A DNA stretch of 64,000 bases, taken from Glycocaulis abyssi (GTDB lineage: Bacteria > Pseudomonadota > Alphaproteobacteria > Caulobacterales > Maricaulaceae). Positions 27,671 through 36,227 of the stretch are shown piece after piece. Each line of letters begins with the position of its first letter. Position 1 is the first letter of the stretch. Both the position numbers and the translations under genes were made by a program. The notes beneath the pieces are model-generated. The model was not told where the DNA came from, did no database searches, and saw only the letters and a program-made list of their open reading frames with translations. The stretch is taken from assembly GCF_041429775.1 (NCBI RefSeq), contig NZ_CP163421.1:2195001-2259000 (forward strand). The letters run 5' to 3'.

Positions 27671-28024
27671 ATGTTGATGATATTTCTCGCCCTTGGCCTG
27701 ACCGGTCTGGTCTTCCTGACCGAGAGCTGGACACCGCTCGGCTTCGCTCACGGGCTTCTCTATCTCGTTCCCCTCATCCTGTTACGCCATGAGCCTCTGG
27801 CCCTGCAGGCTGGCATGGCCGTGCTGGTCACGATAATGATCGTGATCGGCTATCTGGCTTCACCGCCCGGTTTCCGGGAAGACTATGTCCTGCTCAACCG
27901 GGCGCTGTCCGTGCTGGCGGCTTGGGCGATGGTAATCATCCAGGCCGACGGACGGGCGGCGGCACTGGTCAACTCACCGCCCGGTCGCGGCCCTGCCAGT
28001 AAGGCTCGCGGAGAACGCGTTTGA
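27671..28024 (+). CDS. small membrane protein resembling a detached sensor-kinase membrane domain
   Basis: A 117-aa protein with three to four hydrophobic helices (about residues 2-18, 28-40, 46-64, 77-92) separated by short loops, then a polar Pro/Gly/Arg tail. The pattern GLLYLVPLILLR...YLASPPG...LNRALSVLAAW resembles the N-terminal membrane region of many histidine kinases, but no kinase domain follows. It starts 5 bp after the lysozyme-fusion gene, so the two are probably one operon. The last 56 bases overlap the 3' end of the opposite-strand acyl-CoA synthetase gene, so the true C-terminus is fixed by a stop inside that gene. Confidence 0.7.
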   Translation: MLMIFLALGLTGLVFLTESWTPLGFAHGLLYLVPLILLRHEPLALQAGMAVLVTIMIVIGYLASPPGFREDYVLLNRALSVLAAWAMVIIQADGRAAALVNSPPGRGPASKARGERV

Positions 28025-29540
28025 GGATTTTGCCCGTGGGATTGCGCGGCAAAGCTTCGATGAAGTCGACCGTTTTGGGCACCTTGTAGGCCGCGATGCG
28101 CTCCCGTGCGTGCGCGATCAGCGCTTCGGGCGTCACATCCGATCCCGGCGCCTTCACCACCACGGCCTTCACCGCCTCGCCCCAGCGCTCGTCCGGCACG
28201 CCGATCACGGCCACATCCGCCACGCCCGGATGGGAGAAGAGCGCGTTTTCCACCTCTGCCGGGTAGATATTCTCGCCGCCGGAAATGATCATGTCCTTCA
28301 CCCGGTCATGGATGAAGAGATAGCCATCGGCATCGAGATATCCGGCATCGCCCGATTTGAACCAGCCATCTGCATTGATCGCCTCTGCCGTGGCATCAGG
28401 CCGGTTCCAGTAGCCTGTCATCAGGCTGGTGCCGCGTATCCACACCTCACCCACCTCGCCTTGCGCGACCGGCTGGCCGTCCTCGCCCGCGACGCGGATC
28501 TCGATACCGGCATTGGGCTTGCCGGCGGCGCGCAGCTTGCCGCGCGCAGGATCATGGTCGGCCGGCGGCAGGTGCACCGCCGCCCCATTGGTCTCGGTCA
28601 GGCCATAGAACTGGATAAAGCCGCAATCGAAAATCTTCACTGCTTTCAGCAGCAATTCCTCCGCAATCGGCGAGGCACCATAGGCGACAAGCCTGAGCGA
28701 GGAGAAATCACGCGGTTTCGCCGCGCTCGCCTGCACCAGGAACAGAATCACCGCCGGCACGAAGAAGCTGGTCTGGACCTTGTGCTGCTCGATGAGATCA
28801 AGGATCGCGACCGGGTCCACTTCCTTGACGATGATGTTCGTCGCCGCCTGATAGAAGCCCAGCAGTGCCCAGTTCGTGCCCGCCACGTGGAAATAGGGCA
28901 TGGCGATGAGGTTCGGGTCGCCCGGCTCCCAGCGCACAAACCCGTCATGCAGACCCTGCTCGAAGAGCGAGAGATAGGCCCCGTGCGAGAGCACCACACC
29001 CTTGGGATGGCCCGTCGTGCCGGAGGTGTAGAGCTGTAGCACGTCCTCTTTCGGGTCGGTCTTCAGCATCGGATCGGTGTCGGACTGCCCGTCCCGCCAG
29101 CCCGTATAGCCTTTCCATCTGGCATGCCCGCCATCAAGCGCGATCACCGTGCGCAGCGAAGGCAAAGCGGGCAGAAGGCTCTCCACCAGCGGATAGTATT
29201 CGGCATCGACAAAGAGCGTGGTGACGCCGGCATCCTTCAGGATGAAGAGGATTTCCGGGGCCGCCAGCCGCCAGTTCACGCCGGTCAGCACGCAGCGCGC
29301 CTTGGCCGCCCCAAACAGAAGCTCGGCGAAAGAATCGCTATTCTTGCCAAGATGGCCAATGCGCGTGCCGGGCTTTGCTTCCAGCGCGATCAGCCCGTTG
29401 GCGACCCGGCTGGCATGGCCATCCAGCGCAGCATAGCTCGTGGTGCGATCCTGGAATATCTGCGCCGCTACTGCGCCGTTCACGCGCGCCTGCTGGCGCA
29501 CGATATCGGCCATGGATACGAGCTTGCCCGCATCGATCAT
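27969..29540 (-). CDS. AMP-binding long-chain acyl-CoA synthetase
   Basis: A 523-aa adenylate-forming enzyme that activates a carboxylic acid to its CoA thioester. The P-loop-like YTSGTTGHPKGV motif is near residue 167, the adenylation QFYGLTET motif near 305 and GEVWIRG near 365. A TGYWNRPDAT segment follows, and the C-terminal catalytic-lysine motif is NPTGKILKR near the end. The start at 29540 has GGAGG eight bases upstream; a longer frame to 29681 lacks homology. The acid could be fatty or another organic acid. It is a monocistronic gene, convergent with the small membrane protein. Confidence 0.93.
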   Translation of the reverse strand: MIDAGKLVSMADIVRQQARVNGAVAAQIFQDRTTSYAALDGHASRVANGLIALEAKPGTRIGHLGKNSDSFAELLFGAAKARCVLTGVNWRLAAPEILFILKDAGVTTLFVDAEYYPLVESLLPALPSLRTVIALDGGHARWKGYTGWRDGQSDTDPMLKTDPKEDVLQLYTSGTTGHPKGVVLSHGAYLSLFEQGLHDGFVRWEPGDPNLIAMPYFHVAGTNWALLGFYQAATNIIVKEVDPVAILDLIEQHKVQTSFFVPAVILFLVQASAAKPRDFSSLRLVAYGASPIAEELLLKAVKIFDCGFIQFYGLTETNGAAVHLPPADHDPARGKLRAAGKPNAGIEIRVAGEDGQPVAQGEVGEVWIRGTSLMTGYWNRPDATAEAINADGWFKSGDAGYLDADGYLFIHDRVKDMIISGGENIYPAEVENALFSHPGVADVAVIGVPDERWGEAVKAVVVKAPGSDVTPEALIAHARERIAAYKVPKTVDFIEALPRNPTGKILKRVLREPYWQGRDRAVS

Positions 29541-29712
29541 TCGCGTCTCCTCCCTCATTGCGCGCGGGAGCTTTGCCCCTAACGCCCCGGCCACTGACGG
29601 GCCTTTTATGCACGCGATGATAGGGGAAGACGCGCGAAGGGGAAGGGGGTGGGTGGATGCTTGCCTTGACCGAAACACCACCCGATCCTAGTGGCCCAAG
29701 CCAAACAGCAAA

Positions 29713-30318
29713 TTACCAAGCTTTAGAAGCGTGACTAAACCCGCTTTTTATAAGCAAGTCGTAAAATGACTTGCCTTTCTTCTGAATTTTATACTTCCCA
29801 TCAGAAAAAGTTATTAAATCGTTTACCATAAGAAAATTCAACCATTGGTTCACGTTGGAAAAGGTAAGGCCCCCAGCAAGCTTCTGATGTTTGTGGAAGA
29901 GTTGCATAAGATCTTGTTCTGATCTCGGCGCTTCAACCAATAAGCTAATCGCTTCAATTTGAGTGCCAAAAATAAGCCTAAAAATATACTCACTAAATGC
30001 TCTACGGTTTGCGCTTGCAATGGCCTGAACCATGACATCATCATCTGGGCAGTTATTTTCTTTCCACGCCTTCACCTCATCAGTCCAAGGCTCAAGCCCT
30101 TTTTCAACCAACAGGTTTCCGCCGGTTGAACTTAGAGGGCTGACACCGACAGCACCCTTAGGATTTTGTGGGTTTAATTCGACACCATTAAACCCGGCTT
30201 TTTTAATACGCGATAGCAAATCTATTATTTCTGTTCGAAATATGACGACTAAAAAAGCAATGAGTGCTGGCCACATCGCCGCCACTATAATATCCGAGAT
30301 TATTTGCAATATGGCCAT
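29713..30318 (-). CDS. AT-rich gene of unknown function beside tRNA-Thr
   Basis: A 201-aa protein. Residues 5-27 form one membrane segment, followed by a basic linker. The C-terminal half is soluble, with a helix-rich region and a pattern (VNQWLNFLMVNDLITFSDGKYKIQKKGKSFYDLL) resembling a winged-helix domain. Base composition is much lower in GC than every neighbour, with codons such as TTT, AAA and AAT frequent. Together with its place 90 bp from tRNA-Thr this suggests horizontal acquisition. I recognise no family. There is no integrase, and I could find no copy of the tRNA 3' end on the far side. A membrane-anchored regulator is one possibility. Confidence 0.75.
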   Translation of the reverse strand: MAILQIISDIIVAAMWPALIAFLVVIFRTEIIDLLSRIKKAGFNGVELNPQNPKGAVGVSPLSSTGGNLLVEKGLEPWTDEVKAWKENNCPDDDVMVQAIASANRRAFSEYIFRLIFGTQIEAISLLVEAPRSEQDLMQLFHKHQKLAGGLTFSNVNQWLNFLMVNDLITFSDGKYKIQKKGKSFYDLLIKSGFSHASKAW

Positions 30319-30347
30319 TAGAATTAAGCTTCCGAATTTTATGCAAA

Positions 30348-30371
30348 TTAAAACCCTTGCCGACGGGCAAG
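30348..30371 (-). terminator. rho-independent terminator of tRNA-Thr
   Basis: The stem CTTGCC/GGCAAG (30371-30366 with 30361-30356) has a 4-nt loop and is followed on the minus strand by GGTTTTAATTT. It starts 37 bp past the tRNA 3' end and lies just before the unknown gene's upstream region. Confidence 0.75.
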
Positions 30372-30407
30372 TACATGGAATTTACTGATTCTCTTATTAT
30401 GAAGCAA

Positions 30408-30483
<76 letters not shown>

Positions 30484-30650
30484 TTTGCCACGTCGTTTAA
30501 CGGGCGGGTGCGGGGGCGAGGCGGACGGCCCCTTCCCGGCGGCGCGCAAACTATCCGCGAACGCGTGTCTTCGCAAGCGCGCTTGTGCGTGTGGTGGTGG
30601 CGGCGCGGTTTCGGGGCGCGCAGCCGCAGCCTGACATGCGTCTACCCATC

Positions 30651-30920
30651 AACCGGGTTCCCGGGCTTGCCTGTCCCCGTGAAAACGGGGAACCCGGGAT
30701 CCAGTCTTTCTCCCGCCTCAACTGGCAAAGTGCGGCGCTCCTGGACTCTGGGTCCCCGCTCGGGGGCGGGGACCCCGGCGGAAAGGCCAGAGCACCCCCT
30801 GCAATACCAGATACCAACACCCCAACCTCGTCATCCCCGCGCAGACGGGGATCCAGAGATCGTAGAGCGAGGACAGTGCCAAGTGGCTCTGGGTTCCCGC
30901 CTGCGCGGGAACGACGAAAG
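30651..30920. repeat. two inverted doublets of REP-like palindromes
   Basis: The 533-bp spacer between tRNA-Thr and udk has no gene but holds four GC-rich hairpins: about 30653-30692, 30750-30776, 30832-30852 and 30890-30912. The third and fourth align as inverted copies over about 28 bases, with stem changes compensated (ATCCCCG/CGGGGAT versus GTTCCCGC/GCGGGAAC, flanked by GTC and CCAGA). The first and second are a similar inverted pair sharing GTCCCCG and a CCAG flank. This is a BIME-type cluster of the common 'TCATTCCCGCG...GGGAATCCAG' class of proteobacterial repeat. Confidence 0.8.
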
Positions 30921-31016
30921 GTAAGACGGTCTGGCTCTCCGGCGCGCAGCGCCGCAAGCGCGACCGCGCGCCCGCGACTTTTCGCGGAACACCGCAACGC
31001 GGACGCGTTGCGAAAA

Positions 31017-31661
31017 CTAAAGACGTTCCCGTATCGCCTCCACAACCGGCTTGGCCAGTGCGTCGAAAAACGCTTCCAGATGGTCGGCCGGGCGGGCCGC
31101 CGCCGCGTCATTGCCGATGATGATATCGGCGCAATCGGCATTGGGGTGCGTCCATTCATGGTGCATGGGACGGACCGTGCCCAAATACTGGCCAACGACC
31201 GACTGGGCGGTGCGTCCGCGCTCGTTCACATCGCGCAGCAGGCGCCGGGCGAGGCGGATATCGTCGGGCGCATCGACATAGACGCGGATATCAAACAGCT
31301 CTTTGAGCCGCGCATCGCAGAAGAGGTGAATGCCCTCCACGAAGATGATGTCACACGGCGCGATGCGGCGCGTATCGGCGCGCCGGCGATGGATGGTGAA
31401 ATCATAGATCGGCGCATCCACGCTCTCGCCGCGCCGCAGCGCGTCCAGATGATCGGCCAGAAGCGCATGGTCGCGAGAGGCCGGATGATCGAAATTGAAG
31501 CGGGCCGCATCAAAGTCCGGCGAGGCACCGTGATCGCCATAATAATCATCTTCGGCCATGACGAGCGCGCTCAGGGGCGCAATGGCGCGGGCGGCGGCGC
31601 GCGCAATCTCGGTCTTGCCGGAGGCTGATCCCCCGCTTACCCCCACGATCAGCCGTGCCAT
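31017..31661 (-). CDS. udk: uridine kinase
   Basis: Phosphorylates uridine (and probably cytidine) in pyrimidine salvage. The 214-aa protein has a P-loop GGSASGKT at residues 10-17, substrate motifs AEDDYYGD (about 36-43) and FNFDHP (about 55), and IIFVEGIHLF for the Walker B-like strand. It lies 11 bp downstream of hemY in the same direction, so it may be the tail of the hem operon. Phosphoribulokinase-family relatives share this fold, but the motifs fit Udk. Confidence 0.88.
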   Translation of the reverse strand: MARLIVGVSGGSASGKTEIARAAARAIAPLSALVMAEDDYYGDHGASPDFDAARFNFDHPASRDHALLADHLDALRRGESVDAPIYDFTIHRRRADTRRIAPCDIIFVEGIHLFCDARLKELFDIRVYVDAPDDIRLARRLLRDVNERGRTAQSVVGQYLGTVRPMHHEWTHPNADCADIIIGNDAAAARPADHLEAFFDALAKPVVEAIRERL

Positions 31662-31672
31662 ACGCTAGCCCT

Positions 31673-33199
31673 TTAGCCCTTGCCGTCTTCGTCATCGACG
31701 CCCGGATCATCGGGCGCAAAGCGCGGACCCGCAGCCGGGGTTTCCTCGCGCTGTCTCGTTTCCCGGTCTGGTAAAGGCGCAGGGGCGATGATGACAGGCC
31801 CAGACTCAGTAGAGGGGTCAGTGGCAGGCGGTTCTTTTGCAGCAGGCTTTGGGGCCTCAAGGAGAACCCGGTCCGGGATGGCCTCGGCGATCATCTCAAA
31901 GCGCTCATGGCGCGGATGGATCAGCCGCTCCTCATCGCCCCAGGCATAGACCAGGCGCTGCCAGTCGCTCTCGGCAAAATTGAAGGCTTCACCGTCGCCA
32001 TCAATGTCCGACCAGTCCGGCTCGCCCGGCGCATGGGCGGCGCGGGCGAGATAGCGCTGGGCGGCGTCCTCATCGCCTTCAAGGCGGGTCAGGCGAGCTG
32101 CCAGCGTACACACACGCGCCGATAGCGGCGTTTCGGCCAGCAGCGGCGTGATGGCACTGCGCGCAGCCTCGATATTGCGCTGCTGCAGGGCGATGCCGGT
32201 GAGCAGCAGGCGCGATTCCCGGTTATCGGGATTGAACTCGGCGAGCGCACGCAGGCGGGCGGCTTTCTTCGTTGCCGTGTCGGACTTGCGAAGCTCGCCA
32301 TAGACGCGCGCAATCGCCGGGTGGGGGCGCAGCCGCCAGGCGGTTTCAAGTATGTCAGCCGCCTTGCGGTGGCGGCGGCGCGAAGGCAGGAGATCGCCTG
32401 CCAGCACGGCGGCGGGCGCAAAGCCGGGCGAAGCGAGCGCCGCCTTCTCGGCCAGCTCTGCGGCCTTTTCTGCGTCGCTCTGGCGGGTCTGGCGCGCCTT
32501 GACGGTCAGGATGACGGCACGGCGGCGCGCGGCGCTGTCCGGCGCGATATGGCGGCGCTTCTCGCCCTCGGAGAGGGTTTCCAGCGCCTCATCCCAGCGC
32601 GCGGCCGCCACTTGCGCGTTAAACAGGCTGTCAAACGCCCAGCGGGCCGTGCGCGCTTCCGCAAAGGCCTTGCCCGCATGATTGATTACATTGCCGGTCT
32701 CGCCTTGCGTTTCGGCCAGCACGGAGAGACCCCGGTGCGCGACAAGGCGGGTCTTGGGGTCTTCCAGCAGGGCCTCGTAATGCCCGCGCGCCGCCAAGAG
32801 GTTGCCCGCCGCCTCTGCGGCTCTGGCAGCCAGCAGGCGTGACAAGGCCGGCCGCTCCAGCAGGGCATCGGCGCGTGCGGCCTGCCGCACGGCCAACTCG
32901 CCTTCGCCTGCAGCAGCGGCGATCAGCGCGCGTTCGAGCGCATCCACCCCCTGCTCGCGGCGGCGGCGCTGGCGCAGCTTGCGCCAGGCATCGGGCGCGC
33001 CCCACATCTTGGCGATCAGCCACCACAATACGGTCAGCAGGAAGGCCGCAACGATCAGCACACCCATGAAGAGCGCAAAGCTGGTCTCGGCCTGCCAGCC
33101 AAGAAATTCAAAGCTGGCCGTACCGGGATTGAGGGTCAGCCAGACGGCAAGGATCGCCGTGACGACGCACAAGGCAACGGTGAGGATAAGGCGGATCAT
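31673..33199 (-). CDS. hemY: HemY-like membrane TPR protein
   Basis: A 508-aa protein with the HemY N-terminal domain. Two membrane segments (about residues 3-20 and 42-64) are followed by a TPR-rich domain (about 90-420), with typical helices such as AAEAAGNLLAARGHYEALLEDPKTRLVAHRGL. The C-terminal 70 residues are Pro/Glu-rich. This is the 'heme biosynthesis operon' HemY of gamma/alphaproteobacteria, not the protoporphyrinogen oxidase of the same name. Its start overlaps the upstream Mic60-like gene by 4 bp. The molecular role is unclear. Confidence 0.9.
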   Translation of the reverse strand: MIRLILTVALCVVTAILAVWLTLNPGTASFEFLGWQAETSFALFMGVLIVAAFLLTVLWWLIAKMWGAPDAWRKLRQRRRREQGVDALERALIAAAAGEGELAVRQAARADALLERPALSRLLAARAAEAAGNLLAARGHYEALLEDPKTRLVAHRGLSVLAETQGETGNVINHAGKAFAEARTARWAFDSLFNAQVAAARWDEALETLSEGEKRRHIAPDSAARRRAVILTVKARQTRQSDAEKAAELAEKAALASPGFAPAAVLAGDLLPSRRRHRKAADILETAWRLRPHPAIARVYGELRKSDTATKKAARLRALAEFNPDNRESRLLLTGIALQQRNIEAARSAITPLLAETPLSARVCTLAARLTRLEGDEDAAQRYLARAAHAPGEPDWSDIDGDGEAFNFAESDWQRLVYAWGDEERLIHPRHERFEMIAEAIPDRVLLEAPKPAAKEPPATDPSTESGPVIIAPAPLPDRETRQREETPAAGPRFAPDDPGVDDEDGKG

Positions 33200-34449
33200 G
33201 GCGTGCTCCTGCCCGGGGTGGCGTCGCTGCTGAGCGCATTGCGCAGTGTGATGAGACCGGCCTCGATTTCAAGGCGGGCGCGGGCGCGAACCAGCCAGTC
33301 AGAGGCCGCTTCAGCTGCCGGGCCTTCCAACCGCCCTGCCGCTTCCACCGCGCCGGAAAGATCGCCGCGCGCAAGGCGGCTTTCAGCCTGACCCACCAGA
33401 GCCAGCGCGCTATCGGGGCTGGTATCGGCGGGACGGATTTCAAACAGGCCCAGAAAGCGCCGCGTCTCGCCAGAGGCGGAACGTATGGCCGCTGCGGGGA
33501 AGCTCTCTGCCAGCTCATCGGCTGATGGCACACCCCGGCGCGCATGGGGCTGCAGGGCGGCAAGGCCCGGCGCGTTTGGCCACAGCCGGGCCATGTTGGC
33601 GCGCTCGGCCTCAAAACTCTCTGAGCCTTGCGCCGCTTCGCGCAAAGCCGTGAAGGCCAGAATGCGCGCCGCCGACCGCTCGACGGCCTCGGCCTCGCCG
33701 CCAGCGCTGGCTTCGGCCTCGCTCAGACGGGCTTCGAGCGCATCAAGGCGGGCCGAAAGCCTTTCCCCCGCCTCCTCTATCGCTTCGGATGTGGTGCGCG
33801 ACAGCTGGCGGTAGGCTTCGCTCTGCCGGTCTTCAGCCGCCGCAAGCTCTGTATCCATGCGGCCATCCTGAGCGGACAGCCGGGCCTCCAGCGTCCTCAG
33901 CGCTTCTTCCAGCGGGGCGAGATCAGCCGCTCCGCCGCCAGCCACAGGCCGGTTTTCAATGGCGCTGCGCAGGACATCGATCTCGGCCCGAAGCCCCCCT
34001 TCGCGTTCATCCAGCAGGGCTTCCAGCGCGGCCTCATCAAGGCTCGCGCCTGTCTCACCCGCCGGGCGGGCCTCCACCGCCTCCACACGTTCTTCCAGCG
34101 CGCGTATCTCGCTGTCGAATGTGCGCAAGGCTTCGGTGGGCACCATTTCGGTCATGGGCCGGTCTTCTGCCGCGTTCAGGCGCGCGTCCAGCCCTGCCAG
34201 CTGGCTTTCCAGACGGGCGATCTCTGCGCTGGCATCTGCCGGTTCGCCCTCCTGGTTCAGGCCAGCTGCAAACCAGCCCGCTACCCCGCCAACCCCGCCT
34301 GCCAGCACCAGCGCCAGTACAAAACCGGCAAAACGCATCACCGCCTTGCCGCCGCCGGAGCGCTTTTCAGGCTTTGCCGGTTCAAATTCGGCATCGATCG
34401 GCTCTGCCTCGCCGGGCGGAGGGGTGTTCTCGGGGGAGTCCGCTTGCAT
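33196..34449 (-). CDS. Mic60/mitofilin-like inner-membrane protein (COG4223)
   Basis: A 417-aa protein from the ATG at 34449. An acidic N-terminal tail of about 35 residues leads to one membrane helix with glycine spacing (about residues 39-62). A long coiled coil follows (about 75-265, heptad-like Leu/Ala/Glu/Arg), then a C-terminal mitofilin-type helical domain (about 270-415) starting FTALREAAQGSESFEAERA. Alphaproteobacterial Mic60 homologues sit in exactly this hemC/hemD-hemY context and shape intracytoplasmic membranes in phototrophs. It overlaps hemY by 4 bp and follows hemD by 40 bp. Its role in this presumably non-phototrophic organism is open. Confidence 0.85.
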   Translation of the reverse strand: MQADSPENTPPPGEAEPIDAEFEPAKPEKRSGGGKAVMRFAGFVLALVLAGGVGGVAGWFAAGLNQEGEPADASAEIARLESQLAGLDARLNAAEDRPMTEMVPTEALRTFDSEIRALEERVEAVEARPAGETGASLDEAALEALLDEREGGLRAEIDVLRSAIENRPVAGGGAADLAPLEEALRTLEARLSAQDGRMDTELAAAEDRQSEAYRQLSRTTSEAIEEAGERLSARLDALEARLSEAEASAGGEAEAVERSAARILAFTALREAAQGSESFEAERANMARLWPNAPGLAALQPHARRGVPSADELAESFPAAAIRSASGETRRFLGLFEIRPADTSPDSALALVGQAESRLARGDLSGAVEAAGRLEGPAAEAASDWLVRARARLEIEAGLITLRNALSSDATPGRSTP

Positions 34450-34489
34450 GATCGGGTCTTCGCGCCTTTGGTTCTGCGTCTTGCCCACT

Positions 34490-35218
34490 CTAGGGTGCGC
34501 CGCGCCGCTTCGCCAGTTCATCAAGCGCGGCTAGAAGACTGTTTTCGGCGGGTTGCGCCGCGATATGCGCTTTCAGACCGCGCGTATGCAACGGTACGGC
34601 GGCACGCTCCGATATGGCGATGAACTCCAGACGCGCGAGGGCAGCAGTCAGTTCCGCCGCATCCACCAGCGCCAGAAAGCGCGCCGCACCCCGCGCCGAA
34701 TGGATGAGCACAATGGCCGGACCATCTGCAAGCGCCGCTCTGGCACGGGCGGTCAGCCCGCGCGCCAGCCGTGTGCGGTAAACGGTGTGGGTCGTGGCGC
34801 TGAGACCCAGAACCTCCAGCATGCCTGCCAGATCACCGGCCCTGTCCTCGCCGCTCAAATGCAGGACATGACAGCCCGCAGGCAGGGCTCGCGCGATGGT
34901 CCGCGCCAGCGCTTCGGCATCCCCGTCAGCGCTGGTGACAGACGCAAAGCCAGCCTCGCGCGCAGCCTTTGCCGTGCCTTCTCCGACTGTAAAAACAGGC
35001 AGGTGAAGCAGTGGTCCGATATCGCGGAGGGCCTGCAGCGCATTGGCGCTGGTCAACGCCAGCGCATCCGCGCCATTGGCATGGATGAGGCTGCGCGAGC
35101 GCACCACTTGCGAAACCGGGCAGGCAATCGCGGTGAAGCCCATTGCCCGGACGGCCCGGGCGGTGCGGGCATTGCCCGGCTGGGTGCGCGTGATGACGAC
35201 CGGTCGGCCGGGTTTCAT
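34490..35218 (-). CDS. hemD: uroporphyrinogen-III synthase
   Basis: Closes hydroxymethylbilane to uroporphyrinogen III in tetrapyrrole synthesis. The 242-aa length is typical. Sequence conservation in this family is low, but the two-lobed Rossmann-like layout is visible: VVITRTQPGNARTARAV at the start, ALALTSANAL near residue 52, the hinge TVGEGTAKAAREAGF near residue 78 and IVLIHSARGAARFLAL near residue 170. It overlaps hemC by 4 bp. Assignment is firmly supported by context. Confidence 0.93.
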   Translation of the reverse strand: MKPGRPVVITRTQPGNARTARAVRAMGFTAIACPVSQVVRSRSLIHANGADALALTSANALQALRDIGPLLHLPVFTVGEGTAKAAREAGFASVTSADGDAEALARTIARALPAGCHVLHLSGEDRAGDLAGMLEVLGLSATTHTVYRTRLARGLTARARAALADGPAIVLIHSARGAARFLALVDAAELTAALARLEFIAISERAAVPLHTRGLKAHIAAQPAENSLLAALDELAKRRGAP

Positions 35219-36183
35219 GACCCGGTGCCGGTGAGGATGGCTTCCACCGCCGCCCCTCCATCCTTGCGCAGGGCCTCTCCCAGAGACAGGCCGAACGCGC
35301 GGGCCGCTTCAATCTTATCGATCCCGGTTCGCGCATCATCCATGCGCCAGCGCTGCGAGCCGTCGGGTTTGAGCACTTCGGCGGTGAGGTGCAGACTGCC
35401 ATCGCTAAAAGCTCCATAGGCAGCCAGCGGCGTACGGCAGGAGCCATCCAGCGCTTCCAGCACGCCGCGCTCGGCCGCTATGGCAAGCGCTGTGGGCACA
35501 TGGTTCAACGGGGCAAGGGCTGCACGGGCCGCATCATCATCGCTGCGGATCGTCACACCGATAGCGCCTTGCGCGGGCGCGGGCAGGCTGTGCGCGAAAT
35601 CAAGGCCCGGCCAGTCGCCTTCCGGGCGTCCCAGCCGTTTCAGCCCCGCCTTGGCCAGAAACGTCGCAGCGATAGGGCCATCTTTCAGTTTTTGCAGGCG
35701 GGTGCCGACATTGCCGCGTAAAAGCGTGATCTGAAGATCAGGCCGGGCATGGAGCGCCTGTGCCTGACGGCGCAAGGAAGCCGTGCCGATCAGCGCACCT
35801 TCCGGCAGGCTCTTCAGCGTGCCGGGGCCGGTGGCAGTCAGCAATATGTCTGACGGGTCTTCGCGTTCGAGCACACAAGCCAGCTCCAGCCCGTCCGGCA
35901 GATGGGTGGGCACATCCTTCATCGAGTGGACAGCAAAAGCCGCCTTGCCGTCCAGCTGTGCTCGGTCGAGCTCGCGGGTGAAGAGCCCCTTGCCGCCAGC
36001 ATCCAGCAGTGCCCGGTCGGTGATCTGGTCGCCCGTGGTGACAAGGCCGAGGATCGGAAAACCCCCTTCGATGTCCTCCACACCATGCGCGGCCGCCAGC
36101 TGTGCCTGCACCATCAGCGCCTGCGCCATGGCCAGCGGGGAGGTGCGGGTAGCTATCGCCATGACGGGCCGGGAAGCGGTCAA
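35215..36183 (-). CDS. hemC: porphobilinogen deaminase (hydroxymethylbilane synthase)
   Basis: Polymerises four porphobilinogens to hydroxymethylbilane. The 322-aa protein has the catalytic Asp90 in HSMKDVPTH, the substrate Arg cluster in TASLRRQAQ, and Cys249 in DGSCRTPL, which anchors the dipyrromethane cofactor. It is first in the hemC-hemD-Mic60-hemY(-udk) operon and is divergent from tsaD with only 44 bp between the starts. Confidence 0.97.
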   Translation of the reverse strand: MTASRPVMAIATRTSPLAMAQALMVQAQLAAAHGVEDIEGGFPILGLVTTGDQITDRALLDAGGKGLFTRELDRAQLDGKAAFAVHSMKDVPTHLPDGLELACVLEREDPSDILLTATGPGTLKSLPEGALIGTASLRRQAQALHARPDLQITLLRGNVGTRLQKLKDGPIAATFLAKAGLKRLGRPEGDWPGLDFAHSLPAPAQGAIGVTIRSDDDAARAALAPLNHVPTALAIAAERGVLEALDGSCRTPLAAYGAFSDGSLHLTAEVLKPDGSQRWRMDDARTGIDKIEAARAFGLSLGEALRKDGGAAVEAILTGTGS

Positions 36184-36198
36184 GATGATCTCCGTGAG

Positions 36199-36227
36199 TT
36201 GTCAGCCTGCCGGAGCGGCGCTAACGG
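36199..36227 (+). promoter_or_regulatory. possible promoter for tsaD
   Basis: TTGTCA (36199-36204) and TAACGG (36222-36227) are separated by 17 bases. The predicted transcript start falls at about 36233-36235, on the in-frame ATG at 36234, so a leaderless tsaD message is possible. The -10 is a weak match. Confidence 0.35.

Noticed and set aside
30828-30920. CRISPR array in the repeat-rich spacer
   Set aside because: The palindromes are in inverted pairs with variable distances and no equal-length spacers; no cas genes are present.
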